This document shows, one piece after another, positions 21,986-30,684 of a stretch of DNA of 38,463 bases. Location of the stretch: contig JAGAZO010000015.1 of assembly GCA_017940005.1 (NCBI GenBank), forward strand, positions 1 to 38,463. The letters run 5' to 3'. Position numbers and translations under genes: made by a program. Source of the stretch: Treponema sp. GTDB lineage: Bacteria > Spirochaetota > Spirochaetia > Treponematales > Treponemataceae. The notes beneath the pieces were generated by a model. The model saw nothing but the letters and a program-made list of their open reading frames with translations, did no database searches and was not told the origin of the DNA. How positions within the stretch are numbered: position 1 is the stretch's first letter; every line of letters begins with the position of its first letter.

Positions 21986-23179
21986 GTGAACGGAAGCCAA
22001 GTTACTATCGACCATGTGTCAAAGCGCTTTGACAACAATTTTGTTGCGCTCGACGACATCAACATCACCATCAAGCCGGGAGAATTTTTCTCGCTGCTTG
22101 GTCCTTCCGGTTGCGGCAAGACAACGCTTTTGCGCATCATAGCCGGCTTTGAATATCCCGACGAGGGCGCAGTTTTGTTCGACGATACAAACGTCATTCC
22201 GTTTCCGCCGGACAAGCGGCAGTCAAACACAGTGTTTCAAACATACGCGCTCTTTCCGCATCTTTCCGTATACGAAAACGTTGCGTTTCCGCTACGCATA
22301 AAAAAAGCTGGCAAAGACGCGATTGACGAAAAAGTGCGCCATTACATTCACCTCGTGCAGCTCGACGAGCACATACACAAAAAACCGTCGCAGCTTTCAG
22401 GCGGACAAAAGCAGCGCGTGGCGATTGCGCGCGCGCTCATCAACGAGCCAAAAGTGCTCCTGCTCGACGAGCCGCTTTCCGCGCTCGATGCAAAGCTCCG
22501 CGCAAACTTGCTCATAGACCTTGACACTTTGCACGACAAAATCGGCATCACGTTCATCTATGTGACGCACGACCAAAGCGAAGCGCTCTCTGTTTCAGAC
22601 CACATAGCTGTCATGAATCACGGGCGCGTTTTGCAGATAGGCACGCCGTTTGAAATTTACGAGAGCCCCGCGACGCAGTTCGTGGCACAGTTCATAGGCG
22701 AGACAAATCTGTTTGAGGCGCAAGTTGCCGACTGCGTGCCGCATCAGACGCCGGGAAAAGACCCCGACTACATGGTGACGCTTTCAGTGCCCGCGCTTGG
22801 CAAGCAGGCGCCGCTTGCAAGCGACACGGAAGCAACTGCGAGCCTTGACCGCTACATGCAAGTGACCGACTACGTTGCAACGCAAAAAGGTCAGAATGTC
22901 GCATTCACCATCCGTCCTGAAAAAATCAGAATCACAAAAGAGCCGCCAGAAACGCACGGCAGAACAGACATCAACGTGTTCCGCGGCGTTGTGGAAGAGC
23001 CAGTGTACTCGGGCTTCCAGTCCAAGTTTTACGTGCGGCTCGAAAACGGCGCGCTGGTAAAAGTGTTCAAGCAGCACACGATTTACTTCGATGACGGACC
23101 CGCAATCCAGTGGAAAGACGACGTGTACATCTCGTGGGCGGCAGAAGACGGCTTTATTGTCGAGGACATTCAAAAATGA
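21986..23179 (+). CDS. potA: spermidine/putrescine import ATP-binding protein
   Basis: A 397-residue ATPase of the polyamine importer. Walker A GPSGCGKTT (39-47), Q-loop FQTYALFPH, signature LSGGQKQR, Walker B VLLLDEPLSALD, switch YVTHDQSEA, and a C-terminal TOBE region (IRPEKIRI, EEPVYSGFQSKFYVRLENG). The frame has no ATG close to the conserved start. GTG at 21986, with GAGG nine bases upstream, gives MNGSQVTIDHVSKRF, the expected beginning; an ATG at 21893 would add 31 unrelated residues. Overlaps potB by ATGA. Confidence 0.92.
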   Translation: MNGSQVTIDHVSKRFDNNFVALDDINITIKPGEFFSLLGPSGCGKTTLLRIIAGFEYPDEGAVLFDDTNVIPFPPDKRQSNTVFQTYALFPHLSVYENVAFPLRIKKAGKDAIDEKVRHYIHLVQLDEHIHKKPSQLSGGQKQRVAIARALINEPKVLLLDEPLSALDAKLRANLLIDLDTLHDKIGITFIYVTHDQSEALSVSDHIAVMNHGRVLQIGTPFEIYESPATQFVAQFIGETNLFEAQVADCVPHQTPGKDPDYMVTLSVPALGKQAPLASDTEATASLDRYMQVTDYVATQKGQNVAFTIRPEKIRITKEPPETHGRTDINVFRGVVEEPVYSGFQSKFYVRLENGALVKVFKQHTIYFDDGPAIQWKDDVYISWAAEDGFIVEDIQK

Positions 23180-24120
23180 AAAAATCTTCTCGCGCAAAAG
23201 CTGCAGAACGCAACAAAGCTGTCAATCAAGGCGCAATTTATTCGTGGCCTATGGGCGCGTGGTTTGTCGTATTTTTTATTGCGCCGCTTGTCATCATCAC
23301 TATTTACAGCTTTCTTAAAAAAGGCTTGTACGGCGGCGTTGAAATGCAGTTCTCGCTGGGCGCGTACAAGCAGATGTTCAATCCGAGCTACGGCGTGCTC
23401 GTTGTGCGCACGCTCAAGATTTCAGTCGCCTCCACGTTGATTACGGTGCTGCTCTCGCTCCCGTGCGGGTACGCGATGGCACGAAGCCGCCACCAGACAC
23501 TGCTGCTCTTTTTAATAATCATTCCGTTTTGGACAAACTCGCTCATACGCGTTTTTGCGTGGATGTCAATCCTCAACAACGACGGCATACTAAATCAAAT
23601 TTTGATGACGCTGCATATCACAAAAGATTACGTGCAGTTTTTGTACAATCAAAACGCAGTGATTCTTGTGTCTGTGTACATGTACTTGCCGTTTGCAATT
23701 CTGCCGATTTTTACCGCCGTTGACCGATTCGATTTTTCACTGCTCGAAGCGGCGCGCGACTTGGGCGCAACAAAAATTCAATCAATGTTTAAAGTGCTCA
23801 TACCCGGCATACGCAGCGGCATTGTCACAGCAATCATCTTTACGTTTATCCCGATTTTTGGCGCATACACGGTGCCGCTTCTTGTAGGCGGCAAAGACTC
23901 GTACATGCTCGGCAACATCATCGTTGACCAAGTGCAAAAGACGCGCAACTGGCCGCTCGCCGCAGCGTTCTCAATGGTCATCACGCTCGTGAGCATTGCA
24001 GGCATCTTGTGGATAAGCAGAGCGAACAAGCGCGACGCAAAGCTCAAGGCATCAATCACAAAAGAAGAAAACTACACGGCAAAGAGCATGCCGCAGTTTG
24101 TCGGAGGAGCCGCAAAATGA
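23176..24120 (+). CDS. potB: spermidine/putrescine ABC transporter permease
   Basis: A 314-residue permease with about six helices. The EAA loop LLEAARDLGATKIQSMFKVLIPG contacts PotA. LLFLIIIPFWTNSLIRVFAWMSILNNDGILN and PIFGAYTVPLLVGGKDSYMLGNII are typical of PotB. It starts within the potA stop and overlaps potC by ATGA, so the three are coupled. Confidence 0.94.
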   Translation: MKKSSRAKAAERNKAVNQGAIYSWPMGAWFVVFFIAPLVIITIYSFLKKGLYGGVEMQFSLGAYKQMFNPSYGVLVVRTLKISVASTLITVLLSLPCGYAMARSRHQTLLLFLIIIPFWTNSLIRVFAWMSILNNDGILNQILMTLHITKDYVQFLYNQNAVILVSVYMYLPFAILPIFTAVDRFDFSLLEAARDLGATKIQSMFKVLIPGIRSGIVTAIIFTFIPIFGAYTVPLLVGGKDSYMLGNIIVDQVQKTRNWPLAAAFSMVITLVSIAGILWISRANKRDAKLKASITKEENYTAKSMPQFVGGAAK

Positions 24121-24989
24121 ACAATATATTTTTTGTGCTCTTCCCTGCGCTCAAAAAACATAAAAGCGCAGAGCCTGCTCGTCATGCAAAAAAATCATGG
24201 AAGCACCGCGCGGCAGTTTTTTCGTTTTCAAACATTGTGCTCTTTCTTACGCTCGTGTTTTTGTTTTTGCCGCTCATCGTCATCATTACGTATTCGTTCA
24301 ACGAAAGCAAAGGCGCAGAGTTCACAAACGTGTCGCTCGTCTGGTACAAGGAGCTCATATTCAACTCGCGTCCGCTGTGGGAAGCGCTGCTCAACAGCTT
24401 GATTGTTGCGTTCACGTCTGCGGCAGTTTCTACCGTGCTCGCATCGCTCGCCGCAATCGGCTGCAGCTGGTACAAGTTCCACGGTAAAAAATTTATCGAA
24501 GCAGTTACGTATTTGCCGATGGTTTTGCCCGAAGTGATTGTGGGCATTTCAACGCTCATATTCTTTAGCGGCATTCATCTGCCGCTCGGCTTGTTCACTA
24601 TTTTTGCGGCGCACACGACATTCTGTCTGCCGTTTGTGTATCTCATGGTAAAAGCGCGGCTCGACGAATTCGATTTTTCGATTATTGAAGCGGCACACGA
24701 CTTGGGCGCGACGGAGATGCAGACGCTTTTTAAAGTCGTCGTGCCGTCGCTGCTTCCAGGCATTATGTCGGGATTCCTCATGGCTGTTACCATGTCGCTT
24801 GAAGATTTTGTGATTACGTTCTTTGTTGCAGGACCTGGCTCCACAACGCTGCCGCTCTACGTGTATTCGATGATTCGCTTTGGCGTGTCGCCCGTCATCA
24901 ACTCGCTTTCGTGCGTGATGATTCTCGCCACATGCCTTATCGCGTTCTCACTGAGAAGCGCGCTCAAAACAGTCGCGGCGTCGCATTGA
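24117..24989 (+). CDS. potC: spermidine/putrescine ABC transporter permease
   Basis: A 290-residue permease with about six helices. The EAA loop is IIEAAHDLGATEMQTLFKVVVPSLLPG and the following SLEDFVITFFVAGPGSTTLPLYVYSMIRFGVSP is typical of PotC. The N-terminus carries about 40 extra basic residues before the first helix, longer than usual PotC. Polyamine importers normally have potD next. Here potD is 2.8 kb away behind an unrelated lipoprotein gene and a repeat. Confidence 0.94.
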   Translation: MNNIFFVLFPALKKHKSAEPARHAKKSWKHRAAVFSFSNIVLFLTLVFLFLPLIVIITYSFNESKGAEFTNVSLVWYKELIFNSRPLWEALLNSLIVAFTSAAVSTVLASLAAIGCSWYKFHGKKFIEAVTYLPMVLPEVIVGISTLIFFSGIHLPLGLFTIFAAHTTFCLPFVYLMVKARLDEFDFSIIEAAHDLGATEMQTLFKVVVPSLLPGIMSGFLMAVTMSLEDFVITFFVAGPGSTTLPLYVYSMIRFGVSPVINSLSCVMILATCLIAFSLRSALKTVAASH

Positions 24990-25122
24990 CAAACAGGCTG
25001 TTGCAACTATTTTCAGGTAGCAGCAACTCGCGCCGCAATTTCGGCAGCTATACAGCACACATTTCTTTTATAAAAAATTGACTGAAAGCATTGAATTTTT
25101 TTGCAAAAAATCTCACATTTTG

Positions 25123-25151
25123 TTGGCATTTTTCTCTTTTTGCACTATACT
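25123..25151 (+). promoter_or_regulatory. promoter of the poly-G lipoprotein gene
   Basis: TTGGCA (25123-25128), exactly 17 bases, TATACT (25146-25151). Transcription near 25158 gives a leader of about 250 nt before the ATG at 25410. The leader includes a short hairpin, AAGCTTCG-CCCGAAG, near 25327-25342. Confidence 0.6.
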
Positions 25152-25187
25152 GATAGCAGCGTATGCGGAAAAATCTTCGTTGAAGAC

Positions 25188-25286
25188 ATGCACGCGCACT
25201 ATCATCATTACGCTGTTTTGAGTGCGGCTTGCACTGTCGCTGGCTTTTGCGGCGCGGCGCATGTCGTTGGTAAAACCTGCCCCTGA
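25188..25286 (+). CDS. possible 32-residue leader ORF
   Basis: ATG at 25188 opens MHAHYHHYAVLSAACTVAG with a His-rich start and hydrophobic middle and ends at a TGA. It lies within the long leader of the lipoprotein transcript. No good ribosome binding site precedes it, so translation is doubtful. The remainder of the 24990-25409 gap shows nothing else that looks coding. Confidence 0.2.
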   Translation: MHAHYHHYAVLSAACTVAGFCGAAHVVGKTCP

Positions 25287-25409
25287 ACGAGCGCGGCAGT
25301 TTTAACGTATTTCAAAACAGCGGGAAAGCTTCGCCCGAAGTTTTCTATCAAGCACTGTCCAAAAATTGCCGCGCACTGCTTGCGCTTTTTGGGCTGCACA
25401 GGAGGAGTT

Positions 25410-27206
25410 ATGTCCAACAAATTATTCATGGGGGGGGTACATCAGTATAGTGGTTTTGTAAAACCTCCCCGTCACACAATCGGCTGCAAACGCAGTCGCC
25501 GTTTTGCAAGCAACATACCCAGCTGCACGCGCAGTTGCCTTTTTGCACTTGCCTTTTTAGCAACAATCGTCACACTCACCGCGCCGCTCGCGTCGTGCAA
25601 GCAGACGGCTGGTGGAAATGGCGAGGAACAACCTACCACGCCCCTTTCTCCACAAGTTGCTGTTACCAGCGTAACGCTTTCGTCAAAAACGCTCTCGCTC
25701 AAAGCAGGTGGAAGCGCAAGTCTCTCCGCGAGCATTGCGCCTGCAAATGCGTCAAATAAAAGCATAACATGGAAATCGAGCGACACAAGCGAAAAAATCA
25801 TTGTAAGTGACACAGGGGTGGTCACGGTGGAAGCTGATGCCGCTATAGGTCATTCGGCAACAATCACTGTAACAACGGCGGACGGCGGCTTTACTGATAC
25901 CTGCGCCGTTACTGTGTCGAGTATTACAGAAATCAGTGAAGTGCATGCAATTCTTTCGCCGCTTGAGCTTGGCAAATCGATAGGATATGGCGTTACGTAC
26001 ACGTACACAAAATACGTGCCGTCTGTAACGGGCACGCCCGCAACGCTTATTGCTAGTAACAGCACCTACGGTTGGAAAAAGTTTGATGGCAGCGAATGGA
26101 AAAATGCATCGGGCACCACATGCACGGCTGGAATGTACCGAATTGACACGCAGGTGAGAATTGACGGCGATGATGCAACGTCATACAAGCTTGCGGAAAA
26201 AGTCAAAGTGTTCGTGAGCACAGACGGCGGCGAAAACTACGATGCATGGGAGGTTGGCACAAGTTCCAATTATGAAACGTATTCATCTGCAGGTGTAACT
26301 TCAATCGTCTATGCTATTTCTGACGGAACGGAGTTTTCCGCTTTAGACGCTGTGGTGCCAAAATCATACGTCGGAAAAGGAATCGATAGCGTTGCTATTA
26401 AGGCAACAGGCGGCACGCCGCCATACACGTTCGCTGTTTCAGAAGGCGCTCTCCCCGCAGGCGTTTCTCTTGATACAAGCACGGGCATTATTTCAGGCAC
26501 GCCGACGGCAGCTCAAGCAGCACAAAGCGTCACTGTTACTGTAACCGACAGCGCATCTGCACAAAAGACTGTTACTGTATCGTTTGGCGAAGTGAGCGCA
26601 AATAAAGTTGTTGCGTTCAACGGCAACTGGCGTGGCACGAGTTCCGTTGCACAGCTTGACGTTGCAGCAGGCAGCGCCGTTGCAAAGCCAGCTGACCCAA
26701 CGCCTGAAAACAGCTTATGGAGCTTTGACTGTTGGTGCACAGACCAATACGGAGACTACCCCTACGATTTCGACATGGCAGTGACAAATCATCTGACGCT
26801 CTATGCAAAGTGGCATGATTTGCGCCCGGAGATAAGCGAAGTAGAAGCAACGATGCCAGAGCCTGTTGCAGGGGAAAAAATACCATCGCGTGTAACATAC
26901 ACGTATATAAAAGGAAGTCCTGCGCGCTTTAACGATTACGGTTGGCAGGTAAAAGTCGGTGATGATACGTATGAGGATACAAAGGCAGGCGATGTGTTTG
27001 AATCTGGCAAAACATACAAACTTTCTCCGCAAGTGCGCATAGATGCGCCTGGCAGCGCAGGCTACCGCCTTGCATCGAGCATTACCGTTACGGTGAACGG
27101 CAAAGCGTGGACTGTTAACAATCCGACAGGTAATTACACTAACTACTCCACCGGAGTCTTATATTCGTATGTTTGGGTTACCTCGCCTGAATATACGGTA
27201 GAATAA
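25410..27206 (+). CDS. multi-domain Ig-like surface lipoprotein with 5' poly-G tract
   Basis: A 598-residue protein starting after AGGAGG. The signal is unusually long: about 40 residues precede the hydrophobic segment, and the lipobox LASC gives Cys63. Then follow a BIG2 bacterial Ig domain ([20 protein letters not shown] to TCAVTV), a module of about 110 residues ([20 protein letters not shown] onward), a cadherin-like putative-Ig domain ([20 protein letters not shown]), a Flg_new/InlB B-type repeat ([12 protein letters not shown] to LTLYAKW), and a second copy of the 110-residue module to the C-terminus. Surface exposure and adhesion are inferred. Eight G residues at codons 7-9 make it prone to slippage. 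It interrupts the pot locus. Confidence 0.8.
   Translation: MSNKLFMGGVHQYSGFVKPPRHTIGCKRSRRFASNIPSCTRSCLFALAFLATIVTLTAPLASCKQTAGGNGEEQPTTPLSPQVAVTSVTLSSKTLSLKAGGSASLSASIAPANASNKSITWKSSDTSEKIIVSDTGVVTVEADAAIGHSATITVTTADGGFTDTCAVTVSSITEISEVHAILSPLELGKSIGYGVTYTYTKYVPSVTGTPATLIASNSTYGWKKFDGSEWKNASGTTCTAGMYRIDTQVRIDGDDATSYKLAEKVKVFVSTDGGENYDAWEVGTSSNYETYSSAGVTSIVYAISDGTEFSALDAVVPKSYVGKGIDSVAIKATGGTPPYTFAVSEGALPAGVSLDTSTGIISGTPTAAQAAQSVTVTVTDSASAQKTVTVSFGEVSANKVVAFNGNWRGTSSVAQLDVAAGSAVAKPADPTPENSLWSFDCWCTDQYGDYPYDFDMAVTNHLTLYAKWHDLRPEISEVEATMPEPVAGEKIPSRVTYTYIKGSPARFNDYGWQVKVGDDTYEDTKAGDVFESGKTYKLSPQVRIDAPGSAGYRLASSITVTVNGKAWTVNNPTGNYTNYSTGVLYSYVWVTSPEYTVE
25430..25437 (+). repeat. poly-G tract (G8) in the lipoprotein gene
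   Basis: Eight consecutive G residues immediately after ATTCAT, 20 bases into the reading frame. Gain or loss of one base shifts the frame before the signal peptide. Treponema pallidum uses poly-G tracts for phase variation, an established precedent. Confidence 0.85.
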
Positions 27207-27224
27207 AGACAGGCGTAAGTCAAT

Positions 27225-27257
27225 GCACGCTAGCAGGCATGCGGCCTGCTAGCGTGC
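27225..27257. terminator. 14-bp perfect hairpin after the lipoprotein gene
   Basis: Arms GCACGCTAGCAGGC and GCCTGCTAGCGTGC with a five-base loop, 18 bases after the stop codon. Very stable; the following sequence is not T-rich, so it may act as an mRNA 3' protector or a bidirectional terminator. Confidence 0.6.
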
Positions 27258-27300
27258 GCACGGAGGGAATTTATCTATGCAGCGCACGTTGAAACAATGC

Positions 27301-27522
27301 GCCTAGCCCGCCCTGTAGGAACGCGAAGCGGCCACCGCAGACTGCCGTACGGCAGGAGGAACGGCGACTGCAAGTCTGCCGTCCTTACCTGCCGCCTGCC
27401 TGTCCTGATTGCCGTTAGGCAAGTCGGCAGACAGGTAAGGAGGGCGTCAGGCAGTCGAGGAGGCTGGAGCGATAAGCGAAATTCCGAAAGGGCGGCTCTT
27501 CCAGCGGCATGCTCCGAAAAAA
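27301..27522 (+). repeat. GC-rich dispersed repeat family 1, copy D
   Basis: Starts GCCTAGCCCGCCCTGTAG and ends GAAAGGGCGGCTCTTC...GCTCCGAAAAAA, as in copy C. The middle is longer and made of inverted repeats, including a CCTTACCTG/CAGGTAAGG stem. CCGCCC near the start can pair with GGGCGG near the end. The gap 27258-27798 contains this element and the potD leader hairpins but no supported gene. Confidence 0.65.
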
Positions 27523-27718
27523 GATGCTGATGTGGATGCGTCCGCGCCGCTTTTTGCAATCACGAATCGTTGCGTTCCGTTTGCATGAATGAAAATTATT
27601 CAGCCCGCCGCTCGAGCAACATGAGCGTTCGTATGACAATTCTTCAAAGCCTCTTTATGCGATGCGCATGGTATTGCATATTTTTTGATATTGATTATTA
27701 TTAATAAATCTATTAATA

Positions 27719-27771
27719 CATCGCACGCTGAATTACAGCAGCGATGTCATTCTCGCGCATAAACACGAGAG
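27719..27771 (+). promoter_or_regulatory. hairpins in the potD leader
   Basis: ACATCGC/GCGATGT enclosing GCTG/CAGC (about 27718-27748), then TCTCG/CGAGA (about 27752-27771), lie between a very AT-rich stretch at 27680-27720 and the potD ribosome site. Control of potD by the leader is possible. Confidence 0.4.
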
Positions 27772-27798
27772 ATTATAAATTTTTATGAGGAGTGGAAC

Positions 27799-28851
27799 AT
27801 GAAAAAAATCACTTATGCTGTGGCACTCATTGCATGCTGCTTGTTGGCTTTATCGTCATGCTCAAAAAAAGACGGCGCATCATCAAACACGCTGTACTTG
27901 TTCACGTGGACGTACTACACGCCTGAAAACGCGCTGCGCCTGTTTGAGCAGGAATACAACTGCACGGTAAAAGTTGACACATACGACTCAAACGAAGTGA
28001 TGTACGCAAAGCTCCGCGCTGGCGCAAGCGGATACGACATTGCATTTCCGTCGCAAGATTACGCGTCAATCATGATTAATCAAAACATGTTGCGCGAAAT
28101 CGATTTGGAGCAGTTTGAAAATAAAAAATACATCAACCCTGCGGTGCTCGAAAAAACGACATACGACCCCGCAATGACATACTGCGTGCCCTACTACATG
28201 GGAGCGGCAGGCATTGCTGTGAACAAGCAGCGCCTTTCAAACTACGAGCGCAGCTGGAATATTTTTTCAGATGCACGCATAAAAGGTCACGCTTCAATGA
28301 TGGACGACATGCGCGAAGTGATGGGAGACGCGCTCGTGTATCAGGGGCATTCAGTGAACTCGCTCAATGACACAGAGCTCAGAAGCGCAACAGATTTAAT
28401 AATCAACAGCTGGAAACCAAATCTTGTTAAATTTGATGCAGAAGGTTTTGGCAAGTCGTTTGCGGCAGGCGACTTCTGGGTGTGTCAGGGATATGCAGAA
28501 GTTGTATATGGTGAAGTGCCTGAAAGCAAGCAGGAAGACATGATCGACTTTTTTATTCCCGCAGAAGGCGGTCCCATGTACATAGACTCTATGGTGATTC
28601 TCAAAGGCGCAAAGCACTACGACTTGGCAATGAAATTTATTAACTTCATTCATCGCCCTGAAATATACGCGCAGTTCCTCGACTTTTTCCGCTTCCCGTC
28701 TTTTGTGAACACAGAGGCAGAGCAATACATGAAAACAACGCCCATGTACAAAGCAGAAGAGATGGAGCACTGCGAGCTTAAACTCGATGTGGCAGAAGGC
28801 TTGGAAAAATACAACGAGCTTTGGCAAGAGATACGCTTCACCGCCGATTAA
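27799..28851 (+). CDS. potD: spermidine/putrescine-binding lipoprotein
   Basis: A 350-residue binding protein with lipobox LALSSC (Cys about 21). PotD features are YLFTWTYYTPENALRLFEQEYNCTVKVDTYDSNEVMYAKLRAG, YDIAFPSQDYASIMI, PYYMGAAGIAVNKQ, FAAGDFWVCQGYAEVVYG and FIPAEGGPMYIDSMVILKGAKH. GGAG lies seven bases before the ATG. It presents polyamines to PotABC, encoded 2.8 kb upstream. Separation from the other subunits means its expression may be set independently. Confidence 0.93.
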   Translation: MKKITYAVALIACCLLALSSCSKKDGASSNTLYLFTWTYYTPENALRLFEQEYNCTVKVDTYDSNEVMYAKLRAGASGYDIAFPSQDYASIMINQNMLREIDLEQFENKKYINPAVLEKTTYDPAMTYCVPYYMGAAGIAVNKQRLSNYERSWNIFSDARIKGHASMMDDMREVMGDALVYQGHSVNSLNDTELRSATDLIINSWKPNLVKFDAEGFGKSFAAGDFWVCQGYAEVVYGEVPESKQEDMIDFFIPAEGGPMYIDSMVILKGAKHYDLAMKFINFIHRPEIYAQFLDFFRFPSFVNTEAEQYMKTTPMYKAEEMEHCELKLDVAEGLEKYNELWQEIRFTAD

Positions 28852-28925
28852 ATTTTCAAAGGCAACGCCGCTCGCAATTAGCATTTTTTCAAAACGATGT
28901 GCACCGTTGCAACAAGGATAGTGGT

Positions 28926-29222
28926 ATGACCAGAATTGACAGAATACGCCAAATGGAACGCTACCTCGACGTCTCGGTGCACGCATTTAAAAAACTTGAC
29001 GACGCGCTCAGTGAATACGAGGCAGCGCTTCCGTCATATCTCAAACTTACTGAGTATTACGGCAGCGCGCAGTGGATGAAAGACTACAAAGCAGATGAAG
29101 CGGGAAAACTTCCCCAAACGCTCAAGCGCGGCGTTCTGTCTGAAGATGCAGTGTACGATTTGCTCGCGGACACACGCAGCATACTAGTCAGAATGTTGAA
29201 AGTCGTCACAGCGTTGAGCTAA
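28926..29222 (+). CDS. DUF4298-family protein
   Basis: A 98-residue cytoplasmic protein. RIDRIRQMERYLDVSVHAFKKLDDALSEYEAALPSYLKLTEYYGSAQWMKDYKADEAGKLP and the ending GVLSEDAVYDLLAD match the small helical DUF4298 family of unknown function. AAGGA precedes the chosen ATG at 28926; an upstream ATG at 28821 lies inside potD. Probably co-transcribed with potD, 75 bases downstream. Confidence 0.8.
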   Translation: MTRIDRIRQMERYLDVSVHAFKKLDDALSEYEAALPSYLKLTEYYGSAQWMKDYKADEAGKLPQTLKRGVLSEDAVYDLLADTRSILVRMLKVVTALS

Positions 29223-29310
29223 AACTAATGCTCCAGAAAACAGCTTTATTCGCATCGTTTCGTTACCGATAATGAAATGATATTGTTTACTTTTTACAGG
29301 AGACGATGCG

Positions 29311-30630
29311 ATGAACAGCTCTTTCATCTACAAAAAAATCGCAGCCATTTCTCTGCTGCTCTGCTCAGCGCTGCTTTTTGCACAGACACTTACGGGCACA
29401 TCGAGCGGTGCGTCATCAGAGCAAATCATAACGAGCGGCGTACAAGCAGAAGTGCTCACGTTCAAATATAAAAAAGGTGACTCGTACCGCACGCTTTCAA
29501 AAGTGCATGAAGATGTGCTCGTCAACAATCAGATGAATCACCACGCGGAAATCATTACGCGCATCTCTGCAAAGATTACAGACGTGCACGAAGACGGAAG
29601 CGGCGTGTGTGAAGCAGTGTTCATGTCGTCTGAAAATTCTACGAGCACATCGAGCGGCAAACATTTTACGTGGGGCGAAGAATACAAAAGCGTTTTTACG
29701 AGAAGCGCGCGCGGCGAATACACGATGGAAGACATCTACTTTATGCCTGTTGTGCGCGACTGCCCTATCTTTCCCGACAAGGCGATTAAGCCGGGCGACA
29801 CGTGGACTGCGGAAGGGCACGAAGCGCACGACTTACGCCGCACATTCGGCATTCAAAAACCGTTTCAAGTTCCATTCGCCGCATCATATGAATACAAGGG
29901 CATTGTAAAAGACGGAAAGCGCACGTTCAACGTCATCGATGTAAAATACAACTTGTATTTTGAAAGCCCCAAAATCAGCGCGCGCGCAGGCGACGGCGTT
30001 ATCTCTGCTGAAACGGCAGAATTGTTAAACCGTCCCGCAGTGACTATGGGCTACTCGCATCAGACGCTCTACTGGGACAACGAGCGCGGCGAGCTCGACC
30101 ACTACAACGAAGATTTTAGAATAATCATAGAAACATTTTACGGCGACCGCTTCACGTTTCAAGGAACTGCGGAAGCGGAAGTGACAGAGTTTACGCGGAC
30201 GAACGATGACACGACTATGAAAAAGATTCAGGACACTGTTGAAAAGCTCGGACTGGAAGATGTGTCTGTGAAAAAAGGCGAAAAAGGGCTGACTATCAGC
30301 CTTGACAAAATTCAATTCCTTGCAGATTCGTCTGTGCTCCGCGACAGCGAAAAACGCAAGCTCGACAAAATTGCAGGCATTCTCAAAAACTACAACAACG
30401 ACTTGCTCATCACTGGGCACACTGCGCTGCGCGGCAACGAGCGCGACAGGCAGCTCCTTTCAGAAGAACGCGCACAAGCTGTTGCAGATTATTTGATTGC
30501 GCTCGGCGTGCGTGATGCATACCACGTGTTTACGCAAGGGAAAGGCGCAACAGAGCCGATTGCAACAAATCAAACTGAAGCGGGGCGCGTAAAAAATCGC
30601 CGTGTAGAAATCACCATTATGGACGAATAG
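29311..30630 (+). CDS. OmpA-like C-terminal domain protein, Tp0624-like
   Basis: A 439-residue exported protein with a cleavable-type signal (ISLLLCSALLFAQT). The large N-terminal part, residues about 45-310, is rich in beta segments (VLTFKYKKGDSYRTLSKV, FTWGEEYKSVFTRS, PGDTWTAEGHEAHD). The OmpA-like domain occupies about 325-439, with KIQFLADSSVLRDSEKRKLDKIAGIL, LLSEERAQAVADYL and NQTEAGRVKNRRVEI. In the usual GHTD motif the Asp that contacts diaminopimelate is Ala here (GHTALRGN), while the Arg is kept. Treponema Tp0624 is reported to lack canonical peptidoglycan-binding residues, a parallel. GGAG precedes the start. Confidence 0.85.
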   Translation: MNSSFIYKKIAAISLLLCSALLFAQTLTGTSSGASSEQIITSGVQAEVLTFKYKKGDSYRTLSKVHEDVLVNNQMNHHAEIITRISAKITDVHEDGSGVCEAVFMSSENSTSTSSGKHFTWGEEYKSVFTRSARGEYTMEDIYFMPVVRDCPIFPDKAIKPGDTWTAEGHEAHDLRRTFGIQKPFQVPFAASYEYKGIVKDGKRTFNVIDVKYNLYFESPKISARAGDGVISAETAELLNRPAVTMGYSHQTLYWDNERGELDHYNEDFRIIIETFYGDRFTFQGTAEAEVTEFTRTNDDTTMKKIQDTVEKLGLEDVSVKKGEKGLTISLDKIQFLADSSVLRDSEKRKLDKIAGILKNYNNDLLITGHTALRGNERDRQLLSEERAQAVADYLIALGVRDAYHVFTQGKGATEPIATNQTEAGRVKNRRVEITIMDE

Positions 30631-30684
30631 GCACACGCAGCATATTGAGAGCGGAGCGACGCAGTATACGCAGCGCACATTGTT

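Noticed and set aside
25208..25429. Minus-strand ORF upstream of the poly-G lipoprotein
   Set aside because: No ribosome site, lies in the leader of a well-supported plus-strand transcript, and resembles no family.
27275..27559. ORFs on both strands in the GC-rich stretch
   Set aside because: They coincide with repeat D and its inverted repeats, which open frames by base composition.
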